Shown piece after piece: positions 33,034 to 42,814 of a stretch of 64,000 nucleotides of DNA. Position 1 is the stretch's first letter. The number at the start of each line of letters is the position of its first letter. Source of the DNA: Leishmania infantum JPCM5. Taxonomy: Eukaryota > Euglenozoa > Kinetoplastea > Trypanosomatida > Trypanosomatidae. The DNA is taken from positions 434,001-498,000 of the forward strand of contig NC_009411.2 of assembly GCF_000002875.2 (NCBI RefSeq), given 5' to 3'. Under the pieces are notes generated by a model. That model searched no databases. It was not told the origin of the DNA and saw nothing but the letters and a program-made list of their open reading frames with translations. The translations under genes and the position numbers were made by a program.

Positions 33034-34974
33034 CTAGAGTACCCTAGTGTCTGCAAACTCGGCCGTTCCTTGGGGCGCGGATACAGAGGCGGTGTTAGAG
33101 GGCGCGGCCTTCCGCTTCGCCGGCGCCTTCCTGGACTTCCTCTTGGCTGCCTTCTTCTTGCCGGCCGCAGCAGCGCTGCCGCTGGCCTGCCGCTTGCGAG
33201 TTGGTTTGGCAGACCCAGCCACCGCACTCTTCTCTTCCCCCACTTGGCGCTCGTGCAACTCGCTCTCACCAGGTTTCCGGTCATCCACTTCTGCACTCGG
33301 CTGCGATTCGACTGCCGTGATGTCGATGGTAGCGGTTGCCTCGCTGTCGCCCTCTGCGGTCTCGCAACGTAGAGGAACAGCAGTCGCCGCAGCGGCTGCT
33401 GCAGCCGTCGTTGCAGACGTCGCCTCTGTCGTCGTGGACAATCTCTCGTACGAGAAGCTCCCGGTCACCTCTCCGCTTGTGGAGCGGAATGCGCCGGTGG
33501 TCGCCGTGGCATGCACCGTCGTTCGCGAGTCGCCTTTCTCGGTGCTCCCTTGCGCTTGACGGGTGCGGCGGCGCACATCGAAATCACCGACGCGGCCCAC
33601 CTCCTCCACTTCTGACGCGGCCACGCTGCCATCACGCATGAACCGAGCCTCGGCATAGCGGTCCGCCGACTCCATCGTCATCTTACCTCGTTCTCGCGTA
33701 TGGGTGGTGATGTACGACGTCGAGAACGCAGCAGAGGCCGCGGAGGCCACAGCTTGGCTCGATGGCGTGGCTCCACTGCAAGTCCCTGTGGCATCTTTGT
33801 GGTCGTCCTCGCCGTCCTCGGCCTCCTCCACATCCTCCACGATCTCCTGGTAGTCGTCATCCTCCGCTTCGTTGGTGACCGCCGTTGGCGCAGTTTTCGC
33901 AGGTGCCGCTTCAAATAGGCTCCACTCTCCTTGCGCAGGAGCGGTGGTGACGCTGTGATGGCGACTACCACCGCGGTTACCGCGCTGACGACGGCGGCTC
34001 TGGTAACCCTCTTCCATCATGTTACCGTGGGTTCTTTTAGCAGGCGCGCACCGGTCGCTGAGGTACTGCGGCTGCTTCGCCGAAGACCTCTCGAACGAGC
34101 TCGGCCTGGCGCCAGTGCGATGGCTCACTCGGCTGCGCTGTGAGCCAAAGGATTTCCGTCGCTCCATCTTACGGCTGCAGTGCTCAATGGCGAAGAGGTC
34201 GCTCAAAACGCTCTCGAGGTGGGTAGTCAGCAGAACAAGGTCGGCGTCGCGAAGTATCACATGCAGCGTGCTCATGTCGCCATCCACGTAGACGGCGTCG
34301 GGTTGGTCTTCCTCAGCACCAGGATCGGCATCCGTGGAGTAGGCTGCAACTCCTCGGATGGCGGCCCTGCCCGAGTCGCCGGGCGCTGCCAGGGTTGTCT
34401 TTCGCGTCACGCGAGCCTTCAGCATCACCTCCCTGGGTCGCTCGTCAACGCTGCTGCTGTTTGCCGGTTTTTCGGATGTGGACGACGGTGGCACAGCGCT
34501 CAGCGTCAAGGAGGAGCGCGGTCGCTCCACCACGGCAGGCAAATCGGACCAGCCTTGCAACACTGTCAAAAGCTGTGCCACGTTGTAGGGCCGCAGGAAC
34601 AGGCGTCCGTACATGAAGTCCTCCTGTGCACGCGGCGCACCATCCACTGCGACCGTCCGCGCTGCAGATGCCCCCACCGCTTCAGCAGCGCTCAAGTCTT
34701 CAAAGGTGTTCTCCGGGGAGAGGGGTGCCACGGCGGGGAGAGGTTCTCGCACGCAGAGCACGAGGTGCCGCGGCCGCTTGCTGCTGAACTGCCAGAGAAG
34801 GCGGGCAGGGAAAGGAGCAACGCTGCTGTCGCCACTCTCGAGAGTGGCCGGGGTGGAGAGCTCACGGACGAAAACGCAGCGGTGAGGCGTGTGCAGGCAC
34901 AGCGCATAGGCGGCACGGGGCGTCACCTGCGCCGCGGCAAACCTTGGCGAACTGCGCAGCAGCAACGAGCGCAT
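33034..34974 (-). CDS. Large divergent MRP-like protein with long basic tail
   Basis: 646 residues with a mitochondrial-type N-terminus (MRSLLLRSSPRFAAAQ). Residues 123-140 (GRLFLRPYNVAQLLTVLQ), 155-160, 181-194 (REVMLKARVTRKTT) and 234-263 (STLHVILRDADLVL and THLESVLSDLFAIE) follow, block for block, the core of the MRP-family protein encoded 1.6 kb upstream (its residues 101-120, 132-138, 143-155 and 158-188). The spacing between blocks is enlarged by low-complexity inserts. After about residue 275 the protein is disordered: RG/RR-rich, then acidic (385-405), Ala/Thr-rich, and a strongly basic Lys/Arg/Ala tail (about 590-630) like histone H1 or kinetoplast-associated proteins. I infer a Whirly-type mitochondrial nucleic-acid-binding protein. 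Start supported by acceptor AG 34995-34996. Confidence 0.7.
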   Translation of the reverse strand: MRSLLLRSSPRFAAAQVTPRAAYALCLHTPHRCVFVRELSTPATLESGDSSVAPFPARLLWQFSSKRPRHLVLCVREPLPAVAPLSPENTFEDLSAAEAVGASAARTVAVDGAPRAQEDFMYGRLFLRPYNVAQLLTVLQGWSDLPAVVERPRSSLTLSAVPPSSTSEKPANSSSVDERPREVMLKARVTRKTTLAAPGDSGRAAIRGVAAYSTDADPGAEEDQPDAVYVDGDMSTLHVILRDADLVLLTTHLESVLSDLFAIEHCSRKMERRKSFGSQRSRVSHRTGARPSSFERSSAKQPQYLSDRCAPAKRTHGNMMEEGYQSRRRQRGNRGGSRHHSVTTAPAQGEWSLFEAAPAKTAPTAVTNEAEDDDYQEIVEDVEEAEDGEDDHKDATGTCSGATPSSQAVASAASAAFSTSYITTHTRERGKMTMESADRYAEARFMRDGSVAASEVEEVGRVGDFDVRRRTRQAQGSTEKGDSRTTVHATATTGAFRSTSGEVTGSFSYERLSTTTEATSATTAAAAAAATAVPLRCETAEGDSEATATIDITAVESQPSAEVDDRKPGESELHERQVGEEKSAVAGSAKPTRKRQASGSAAAAGKKKAAKRKSRKAPAKRKAAPSNTASVSAPQGTAEFADTRVL

Positions 34975-36620
34975 GGCGCGTCGACGCCGCGCAGCTCACA
35001 AAAGAGAAAAACAAAAAGCCAGGGTGGCCACGACCGCCGCTCAAGCGTGTCGGGGGATGGCGGTGGGCTAGTACACAACGGCACCTTCAGTATTGTTGAG
35101 TCCCTCTATTCTCTTCGCTCCCTGACGGAAAACAGCACCTCGGAGGAGAATAAAAGTTGGTGAGATGTGTCAGGGTGCGCGAATCCGTTGCGCACACGCT
35201 TCCTCGCTGAGAGCAGAGCACGCTAATCGTCGGCAAGTGCTTTCTTTTAACTGTCTTTCTCGGCCCTGAGCAACGCGCACAAAGACCTGGCGCTCGGTGA
35301 TTCTGGAAACACGAGACCGAGGCGTGGCACAGAAGCGGAGGGAAGGAGGGAACGGGGGAGGGGGGGCGAGGGGCGAGGGGCGGATGCGATAGTGGGGTGA
35401 GTGACGGCGCACTCCTTCCTTACCGCTCAGATGATACGCGGAAGACCAAGACAGAAAACAGACCGGCAACGCAAGAAATAGCACAAACCCAACACAGTGT
35501 TCGAGGGAAACGCACAAGACGCTCGTTTTGAGGCGCCGCTTTTTGGGCGAAGAAGCGGTTCGTTGTGGAAGGCAGTGAGGGCACAACGGTGGGGGGCAGC
35601 GTGCCGAAGGCGTTTTTCGGTTGTGATATACGCAGAACGAGCTCCGTGGTTCACGGGCACCTCCCCCACAAACAAAAAGGAGAACGGAAAAAGGGGTGGT
35701 AAGGGGTAGAGGGTCGAAGGGGAGAGGTAAGGGCACGTGCCAGAGAGGCGAGCAGCGATCCAAAAACAGGAGAGAGGGTTCCCGAGTGTCGCGTGCCGCA
35801 TACATGCTGTTGGCGCATGTGCGGCCCCCAGATGCGCGTTTGTCGAACAGCCGTGTCGGCCAGCGAGGCAAGTCCTTTGCCCCCATTTGCGCTGATGTGC
35901 ACACACGCGAGAAAATCCCTCAAGGAAACAAGCGTGCAACGGCGAAGCAAGCGCGAGTCGCCGGCCGCATAAGATAGCAGCAAGGCGTGGATTCGCACCG
36001 CTCCACGATCGAGCTGCATGCAAGGACGAGCACCTGCAGTCTCCTTTTCCTTGGCAACGCCGTCGCCGCATAGGTTTCGTTTTGTTTCCGTCTGCATTGC
36101 ATTCGCGTACATCGGCACGCGTTTTTCCCAATCAAGGCAGCGGCCATCTTTTTCCGGCTTACCTTTGCACGATCACAAATCCCCACCTTTCTCGCACCCC
36201 ACAACACAGTGGGGTCGATACGGCTTTCGTGAAGCGCTGCGGCATGTAACTGTTCATATTCTCAATGCCGTCCAGCGCACGGTGGCTGGCGAGCACCCCC
36301 CCTCTCTCCACTCCTTCTCCGCAACAGCCACGCACGTACTCGTAAGAGACGTACATCTGTAAACACTATGCTTGATTGCATGGTGGGCACCACACAGTCG
36401 ATGCACGGCACGCGCGCACCTGCTTGATGAGGTACCACGGCGCCGTTTCACCGGGTTGGCACACATGAGGGAAGGGGGGCTCAATCAACCTATTCCAACC
36501 GGCCAAACCTCCACACGGCGCCATCACTGCTATCCGCCTCTCCCTTGTCTCCCTCTGTCGGTACGCACGCACACGCACGGAGGCGTGCATAGAGGCGACT
36601 TGCTCGCAGGCATCAATTGC
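34975..36620. other. Intergenic region between the two MRP-family genes
   Basis: About 1.6 kb of spacer and UTR, with a G-rich patch at 35350-35390. I found no additional gene or degenerate MRP copy. Confidence 0.5.
34995..35018 (-). promoter_or_regulatory. Predicted trans-splice acceptor
   Basis: A T-rich tract (35001-35018) is followed by AG at 34995-34996, about 20 nt before the ATG at 34974. Confidence 0.55.
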
Positions 36621-37325
36621 TCAGCTCTCTTGGTTTTCGGCGTTGCTGTTGTTGTTACGACGACGGCTTTGATTGCGGTTTTGGTTTCTGTTGCGGTCCT
36701 GGTTGTTTTGGGGGCTGTCGCTCGGTGGACTGTCCCCCCGCGCCAGGGCCCGCTGGTGCTGGGCGAACCCGAAGCTCTCCGTCAGCGCGCTCTCGAGGAA
36801 GTGCTCCATCGTTACGGCAAACTGATTCTCGAAGCGAACCGCCCACTCCTCATTGGCCTGCGAGTTGCTTCGGTGCACCTGGCCCTTCAACACGTAGCCG
36901 TTCGTCGTCTTCTCAAACGCCATTTCGAAAGCGTTGTTCTTGACGTGGTGGCTCGGGATGCGGTTCTCGACGACGCTGACGAAGCCGGCAAGGTCAATAT
37001 GACGGAAGCGCATCGAGATACGACGGCCCCGGTCAAACTGCGGGGTCGTGTCGTTCGGGTCCGCCTTGCGAGGGCCGAGTTGCGGGAACTGAGAAACAAG
37101 CAGCTGCTTGCCGTCTACCGACACACGGGTCATACTCCCGTGCTCCGGGTCATCGCGCACGTCGTGTATCTCGAACTTGGGCAGCGAGTTCGTAGAGATA
37201 AAGTTGCGGCGGTTCTGGCTGCGCCGGTTTTGGTTCATGGCAGGCATGGCGGAACTGGACTGGAAGCGCACCGACGAGGCGGACGCCGTCGCCAGAGAAA
37301 GGCTTGCAGACACGAGGCGGAACAT
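36621..37325 (-). CDS. Mitochondrial RNA-binding protein of the MRP1/MRP2 (gBP21/gBP25) family
   Basis: The start at 37325 gives 234 residues; the ATG at 37379 lies upstream of the acceptor AG at 37348-37349. MRP1 and MRP2 form a heterotetramer with a Whirly fold that binds guide RNAs and promotes annealing to pre-edited mitochondrial mRNAs. Seen: a Ser/Ala/Arg presequence (about 1-25), Asn/Arg-rich linker, then the conserved core: PKFEIHDVRDDP (49-60), MTRVSVDGKQLLVSQFPQLG (65-84), the strand/helix RRISMRFRHIDLAGFVSVVE (101-120), GYVLKGQVHRSNS (143-155), and the helix FAVTMEHFLESALTESFGF (169-187). The C-terminus is Asn/Arg/Gln-rich and disordered. Whether this is MRP1 or MRP2 I cannot decide from the sequence alone; the length fits either. 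Confidence 0.82.
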   Translation of the reverse strand: MFRLVSASLSLATASASSVRFQSSSAMPAMNQNRRSQNRRNFISTNSLPKFEIHDVRDDPEHGSMTRVSVDGKQLLVSQFPQLGPRKADPNDTTPQFDRGRRISMRFRHIDLAGFVSVVENRIPSHHVKNNAFEMAFEKTTNGYVLKGQVHRSNSQANEEWAVRFENQFAVTMEHFLESALTESFGFAQHQRALARGDSPPSDSPQNNQDRNRNQNRNQSRRRNNNSNAENQES

Positions 37326-38593
37326 GATGCGTGCGTGTGTTGCTGTTCTTTGGCAAGTGCCGCGTGGGAGACAGGCCAAGGAGAGCGGAGTAAAGGAAAG
37401 GACAGGCTACTGCTACGATACTACAAAATCACCCGAATACGAGAGCGATCAAGCAAAGGAGAAGGCGGTGACACGGCCAAACAGCGAGTGGCCTCTTTGC
37501 AGAGGGACGGAGGGAGGGGCGAGACAGCGGAAGTTTTTTTTCCCACACGAATGGTGTTGATCGAAGGCGCCGCACAACGAACAAAAAGTGTGGAGTTGCT
37601 CCGTTGAGGTGTGTGTTTCGGTTGTGAGTTAACACGAAGCTCCGCGAAACAAAGAAAGAGAGGGGGCGAGCATAGGGTGCGGCACGGAGAAGAAGAGTGC
37701 ATCGAGAACAGAAAGAAGTTGAATCGATGAAAGCATGTGAAACAACATGTGCGACACTGCACGCTGCACAGCAGCCGCGAGCACCGGAGTGGCGCCGCAC
37801 TCCCCCCCCCCACTTCATCGCCCCTGCCGGGTGAGAGTTGGGCGCCCCATAGCATGATGTGACGCTTTGGACAGCGCTCACACATGCAACGGAAGTGTAT
37901 CGAAGCAGAAGCAGCAGCTGTGGCGCAGAGCAGGTCCCGTGGCCCCAGGGGTCTGCGCAAAGAGAAAGTAATGCGTTGCATTGGCAGGCCACTAGAGAGC
38001 CATCGGAGGATCACACGCATGCATGCGCTGTGCACGGCGAAGGAATTGGGGCGCCTGCCTGTGCTCTCCTCTGCATTCCAACATGTTTTTTCGACGCGGC
38101 TGTGTCGGCGTGTGCGACGAGGTCCCGTGGTCGGCAGCGCCATGGATGCAGGTCACACGCTGGCTCGCAGCGCCATCTATGCGCTTTCTTTTTGTTGGGG
38201 GCGGTGGTTATCACTGCTTCCAGGTCATGACATTGCCTTTTAGTTGCGTTAAACGTTGGTAAACGAAGACATAAACAACTGAGAGAACAGGCGAGCTCCG
38301 TCCGAAGCATCGAGTAGAAGGAGATGGGCCAAACATCTCGACGCGGAAGAACGACCTCGGAAAAAGAAGCGGACCAGTAGAATGGGCGATGAACGAGGGA
38401 GGGGGTGTCGCGGTCGGGCGAAACAAGCAGTAGCAGCAGTGGGGCGAAGGATGGACGGGCACAGCAAAGAAACGACAATAAAAAACGGAAAAACAAGCAA
38501 AGAGGGCTGCTTGCTTTTGCTGCCCCTCATCAAGCCGTGCGTCGCACGCTGCCTCGATGGCATCCCCCTGCATTAACACACACATATGCGCCT
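37326..38593. other. Intergenic region
   Basis: About 1.27 kb; C-run at 37801-37811. No gene supported. Confidence 0.55.
37348..37406 (-). promoter_or_regulatory. Predicted trans-splice acceptor of the MRP-family gene
   Basis: A pyrimidine-rich region (about 37372-37406) is followed by AG at 37348-37349, 22 nt before the ATG at 37325. It excludes the upstream in-frame ATG at 37379 only if AG usage is as predicted. Confidence 0.4.
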
Positions 38594-39259
38594 CTACTGG
38601 ACAATGTTCCAGCCATCCTTGGATCGAACCGAGGCGTTCTTGCGCTTCTTGCGCTGAGGCTGCTGCTGATGGCGCGGTGCCTGTGGTGGCTGCTGCGGAG
38701 CCTGCGGTGCCGAGGTCTGCATTGGTTCCGACTCCTCATCCTCATTGTCCACGCCCTCCTCAGAGTCCGCATCACCGCCCACCTCGGCGTCCTCCTCGGC
38801 ATCGTCTTCGAGGTTTTCGGCAGTGCCACCGTTCACGGACATGGCAACCGGGTTTGTCTGCGCATACATCGTCAGCGTCTGCAGGTAGTGCTCCACCATG
38901 CTAAAGTCGTTGAGGCAGCAGCGGCAGTACATGTCGTGCAGCACCGACCCCACCTCCTGCATGCTATCATCCTCGATGCGGGCGGAGTGAATGTTGTCGA
39001 AGAACTCCTCGAAGTACACCTCCATGTCATCCACGTACACCTCTCCGTCGCGCTTGTGCCAGGCGCACAAATCCTCGTACAGCACAGCAGGGGCACGACT
39101 GTCACAGTGCTGGGCCACGAGCTGCAGAGCAGTCCATTGCTGCAGCACCGCCCCAAGGCCGCGCGTAAACTGCTCAAACTGGATGTCGTTCGCGCGAAGC
39201 GTCTGCATCGAGGCCCGCAGCTGGGCCCCGTACGACACTGGCGCACTGTTTGGCTGCAT
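38594..39259 (-). CDS. TSR2: TSR2-like pre-rRNA processing protein (eS26 chaperone family)
   Basis: The start at 39259 gives 221 residues. TSR2 escorts ribosomal protein eS26 into pre-40S particles. The Tsr2 domain is visible at about 28-130: FEQFTRGLGAVLQQWTALQL (28-47, the family's opening helix with the central Trp), then VYVDDMEVYFEEFFDN (74-89), IEDDSMQEVGSVLHDMY (95-111) and LNDFSMVEHYLQTL (116-129), the last matching the family's G/NDFS.V pattern. It is followed by a strongly acidic stretch (about 152-185), which in the family binds the basic client, then a Pro/Gln-rich linker and a short basic KKRKN motif. An ATG at 39349 in frame would add 30 residues but precedes the likely acceptor (AG 39288-39289). 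Confidence 0.85.
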   Translation of the reverse strand: MQPNSAPVSYGAQLRASMQTLRANDIQFEQFTRGLGAVLQQWTALQLVAQHCDSRAPAVLYEDLCAWHKRDGEVYVDDMEVYFEEFFDNIHSARIEDDSMQEVGSVLHDMYCRCCLNDFSMVEHYLQTLTMYAQTNPVAMSVNGGTAENLEDDAEEDAEVGGDADSEEGVDNEDEESEPMQTSAPQAPQQPPQAPRHQQQPQRKKRKNASVRSKDGWNIVQ

Positions 39260-40113
39260 GGGCGAGAGACAAAAAGAAAAGAGCGTGCTCGGCAATTGGG
39301 GGAGGGGGAAGGGAGACGTTTTCTGGTAGTCTCGTTGCCGTCGCTCCACAGCACCAGCACAGCCGTGATGTGAGGTTCGATTCTTACGCGTGGTGTTTGT
39401 GTGGGTGTTGCGTGTGTTTGCTGCCGCTGCTTTCGCACGCGTTGTGCTCTTGCGTGGCTGACGAGCGCTTTAGGGGAGAGGGGTGGCACGCGGACGCGAG
39501 CGAGAGCACCCAGAAACCATACGGACACTCCTACACGCGCACGCGCATACCCAAGCACACACGTCCATCGGCGGAGAGGAAGAGCACACAAGCGTGGAAA
39601 AGAAGCGAGAGACGTCGGGGAGCATATATATATATATGTATACATGTACAGCGTACATATATACTCGAGAAAGTGCGTTAGCAAATAAAGTGAGAGGGAG
39701 CAGCGCGGGGCAGCCCAAAGGAGCTGCGGGAGACAAGAGGTGGAGCTGCAACGTTACGAAACTTGGAGAACTGCGCTAAAGTCCGTAGCATCAGACCTCA
39801 CAGCTGCCGCGCGTCTTTGAGCGCCTGATGCTGATTTTTCCTTGCCGCCCTTTTCGCCCCTCTACCTTTCCCCACACCCCCGGTAGGTGCGGGGCGCCAT
39901 GAAAACTCGCAGAGCGCGTTGCCGCTTCCTTCGCTCTCTGTGTTCTCTTCTGTTGCTGCGCCCACATCAACGGGTGCACACACACCTCACCTGCACCGTC
40001 GCCTCGGCGCAGCTAGCAGACTGCCGCGTCGATCACACACGCGCCATCGCGCTCACCACACTCGCGCCGCAGTGGCGGAGGTTGTCGTATTCGTTTGCCA
40101 TCCAATACCCCTG
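39260..40113. other. Intergenic region
   Basis: About 850 bp, with an AT repeat at 39625-39640 and a pyrimidine tract at 39299-39317 that probably serves the TSR2 acceptor. Confidence 0.55.
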
Positions 40114-41127
40114 TTAACCGCAGCACAAGTGCGCCAGCACTGTCGTCACAACCTTTTCCCACTCTCCCCGAGGGCTGAAGGCTATCGTGAAGACGTGGTA
40201 CCGCGGCAGCGATATCTCGGAGTTCTTCTGCAGAGACAGCAGCTCATGACGCACCTCACCACGCGGCCGTGCTGTCGCGAGAAAGCGATATGGTTCATCA
40301 GCTTCTCAGAGTAGTACGTCCTCGCGACAGCCTCGATAACGTGCCAGAACATATCTGGAACGCAGTTGAACACTTCCGCTTTCGTGCGCGCCCCTACAAC
40401 ACGCGTCTCCTCGCCGGCGCCGCCGCTACCACTCCGCTGCTGACAGACTCTCGCCGCGACGCCACTCAGGCCGTGGGCGCCCTTCTTCCTGCTCACCAGA
40501 GAGTGGCGCTATTCATCCACGCAGACACGGAACGTGCGAATAGTGCTGAGCAGCGCCTCAAAACCGGTGACGATGCCCCGCGCAAAGCAGGGGACGCTAT
40601 GATGGCTCGTGGTGAGCCGTCGCCACCGCGGCGCCGTCTACGCCCGCGCCACCTTCGTCATATTCGGCACGCCCACCTCTGCCGGGTACAGTACCATCTC
40701 GGTTGTATCCTGCTCCAGCGCCTCGAACGGGCGCTGGACGACGCGGATGCTTCACTCCGCGACTCGCTCGTTGAAGTCGGCCTGCGGTCGCGTCGGGTTG
40801 AACATGGCGCAGTCGGGAAGAGCAACACAGCGCTCGATGCATTTGACCGGCATAGTGGACTCGTCCCACCGGCCTCCAGTAGCCGCCGGCACACGCGCCC
40901 CGAGCGCCCGTGACACTCCTGTCAATGTCACGGCTTACCCACCTCTGGTGCACTGCCATCGAAGTTATCATGTGCACCGTAGTTGGCCTCGGGCCGCTTC
41001 TGTGCGTTCGAATGCGTGCGCGCGTGTTAGCCCGCCGCTACAAGGAGCCGCTGGAGTGGCTGCTCGGTTACAACTCGCCGTCGCCGTGCATGAGGCGCTC
41101 TGGGTGGGTGTCCGATTTGATCATCAT
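40114..41127 (-). pseudogene. Decayed protein-coding gene, family not recognised
   Basis: Reading the minus strand, protein-like sequence runs from about 41127 (ATG) to a TAA at 40114-40116 but is broken several times. A long frame from about 40935 to 40275 is interrupted by TGA at 40752-40754, TAG at 40638-40640 and TAG at 40509-40511. Upstream segments lie in other frames, with a TAA at 41027-41029 and frameshifts near 41070 and 40933; a further frameshift near 40265 is needed to reach the final stop. Between the breaks, the translation has normal composition, for example MPVKCIERCVALPDCAMFN, TTEMVLYPAEVGVPNMTKVA, FNCVPDMFWHVIEAVARTYY and LPRYHVFTIAFSPRGEWEKV. The whole would have encoded roughly 330 residues. 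I do not recognise the family, and sequencing error cannot explain this many lesions. Confidence 0.62.
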
Positions 41128-42814
41128 CTTCGTCAAAACCCACTTGGGCGGACGACGATCTCGTGCAGGCGAAGCGAGCGCGACGGGGGCTAAGAAACGA
41201 AAAATAAGCACCGCTCTTGTGCAGACGCGCACGTGCAGAGAGAAAAACGCGAGTGTCAACCTTTGCCTTCCGTTCAGTACCACAAACGCCAACAAGCAGT
41301 AGCGGTGGTGGGTCGTGCCCGTCCGCTCGGCGTATCGCACCTGCGGCGGCGTCGGCAAGGACGTCGGCACGAAAATACGCGCGAGAAGCCTTCTCAGGTC
41401 CCGGCACGGGGGGAAAGGGGGAGGAAGGGGAGGGGGTGAGAGCAGAAGGTGTAGCCGCGTGCGTGCTTGTGGGCGTCCGTTTGTGCCGGGTGAGATGACG
41501 CACGCGCGCAGAGGCACACAAACTCGAATGGCGCCGTGAAGCGGTAAGCGGTGGAAGAGGGGTGATGTAGCTGCATACGCACCGAAACTGCGCGCGTACC
41601 TCCGATGGGTGCTCTCGGTGACGACGACAGATTGAACAAGAGGGAGAGAGAGCAGAAGACAGTCACCGCGTCGCCGATACTCCTCCTCCCACCTTCTTCG
41701 TCAGCGTTGTCGACCCCACAAGAAGCATGGTAGACGGTGAGTTGAACAGATTCAGGCAGCAGCATGCATCGCACCTTCTTGCCTGTGTGCAGTTGCGAGT
41801 TTGTATGTGGTGATTGTTGTTGTCATTCGTGTTTCGAACAGAAAACAAAAAAAAAGCGACAAAAAAAGGGGGAGAACAGGGGAGCTTCTAACCATGCGCT
41901 CGTTGACAGGAACACATTCACATATCTCTTGAGGAGAAAAAGGTGGAGGGAGTGGACGGAGATCAGGAAAAAAGGCGCCCAAAGAGCAACAGAGGAAGGG
42001 CACAAGAGGGTGACGCAAGAGAGCTAAAGCGTCTGCCATGATACCCTCCCATCCTCTCCCCTCTCCCCTCCCCTTTCCCTCCCCCGTGCCGCTAAATTAA
42101 GCTGTCTAGGTGCGTGTGTGCGTTGGTGGAGGCTGCTTTCTTTTCTCATATAGACTACATCACCAGTGAGGGGAGGGGGAAGGTGAAAAGCGAACGAAGG
42201 AAGACACACACAGACAGACACGGAGGGCACACACACACATACGCACGCACACAAGGGAACCCGAACAAAAAAAAAGAAAGATCCGCAGTCACATACTCTC
42301 CATGGAGACAACACGTTTCTGAGCGACGCACAGGAGGAGCCACATGGAAAACCAAAGCACAAACAAAAAAAAGCACAGAAAAAAAAAACGAACCACACAG
42401 CGTACCAGAGCGGGAGAGGCTGGCGCTTCCTTGAGGCACCCACCTGCTGAGGGCGAGCCCACATGAAGCCAAAGGAATAAATAAGCGAAACTGTCGGTTC
42501 AGTTTTACATCAGGCGGCAACGTCATGACCCTGTCTCTCCCTCTCGCCCCTCCACCTTCTGTTGGTCAGTGCGCGGGGTAAGGAGTAGTAGTCAGCTGCG
42601 TCGAGCACAACTCCTACAGTGGGAAAGGCGAGGAGCAAGACAGAGGCAGTTGCATACACGAGAGGACAGGTAGAAGCGGGGAAGGGGGGAAGCGAGCTCG
42701 GCAGACGAACGGAGCATGGGCGCCGAACGCCAATAACAATCAGGCAGTGAGGCGGAGAAGCAGAATAGAGGCACCTCATGGCGCGGAGCTTGCCCGCCCC
42801 GCTCCGATCTATAG
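41128..42814. other. Intergenic region
   Basis: About 1.7 kb with C/T-rich (42030-42090) and A-rich (41847-41870, 42268, 42370) runs. Overlapping ORFs are low complexity; no gene supported. Confidence 0.5.

Noticed and set aside
33034..34974. Reading the basic Lys/Ala tail as evidence for a histone H1
   Set aside because: The tail alone is a compositional feature; the N-terminal half carries MRP-like blocks, which fit better.
40269..40913. Plus-strand ORF of 214 residues opposite the pseudogene
   Set aside because: It is Arg/His-rich like other shadows; the protein-like signal is on the minus strand, consistent with the direction of every other gene.
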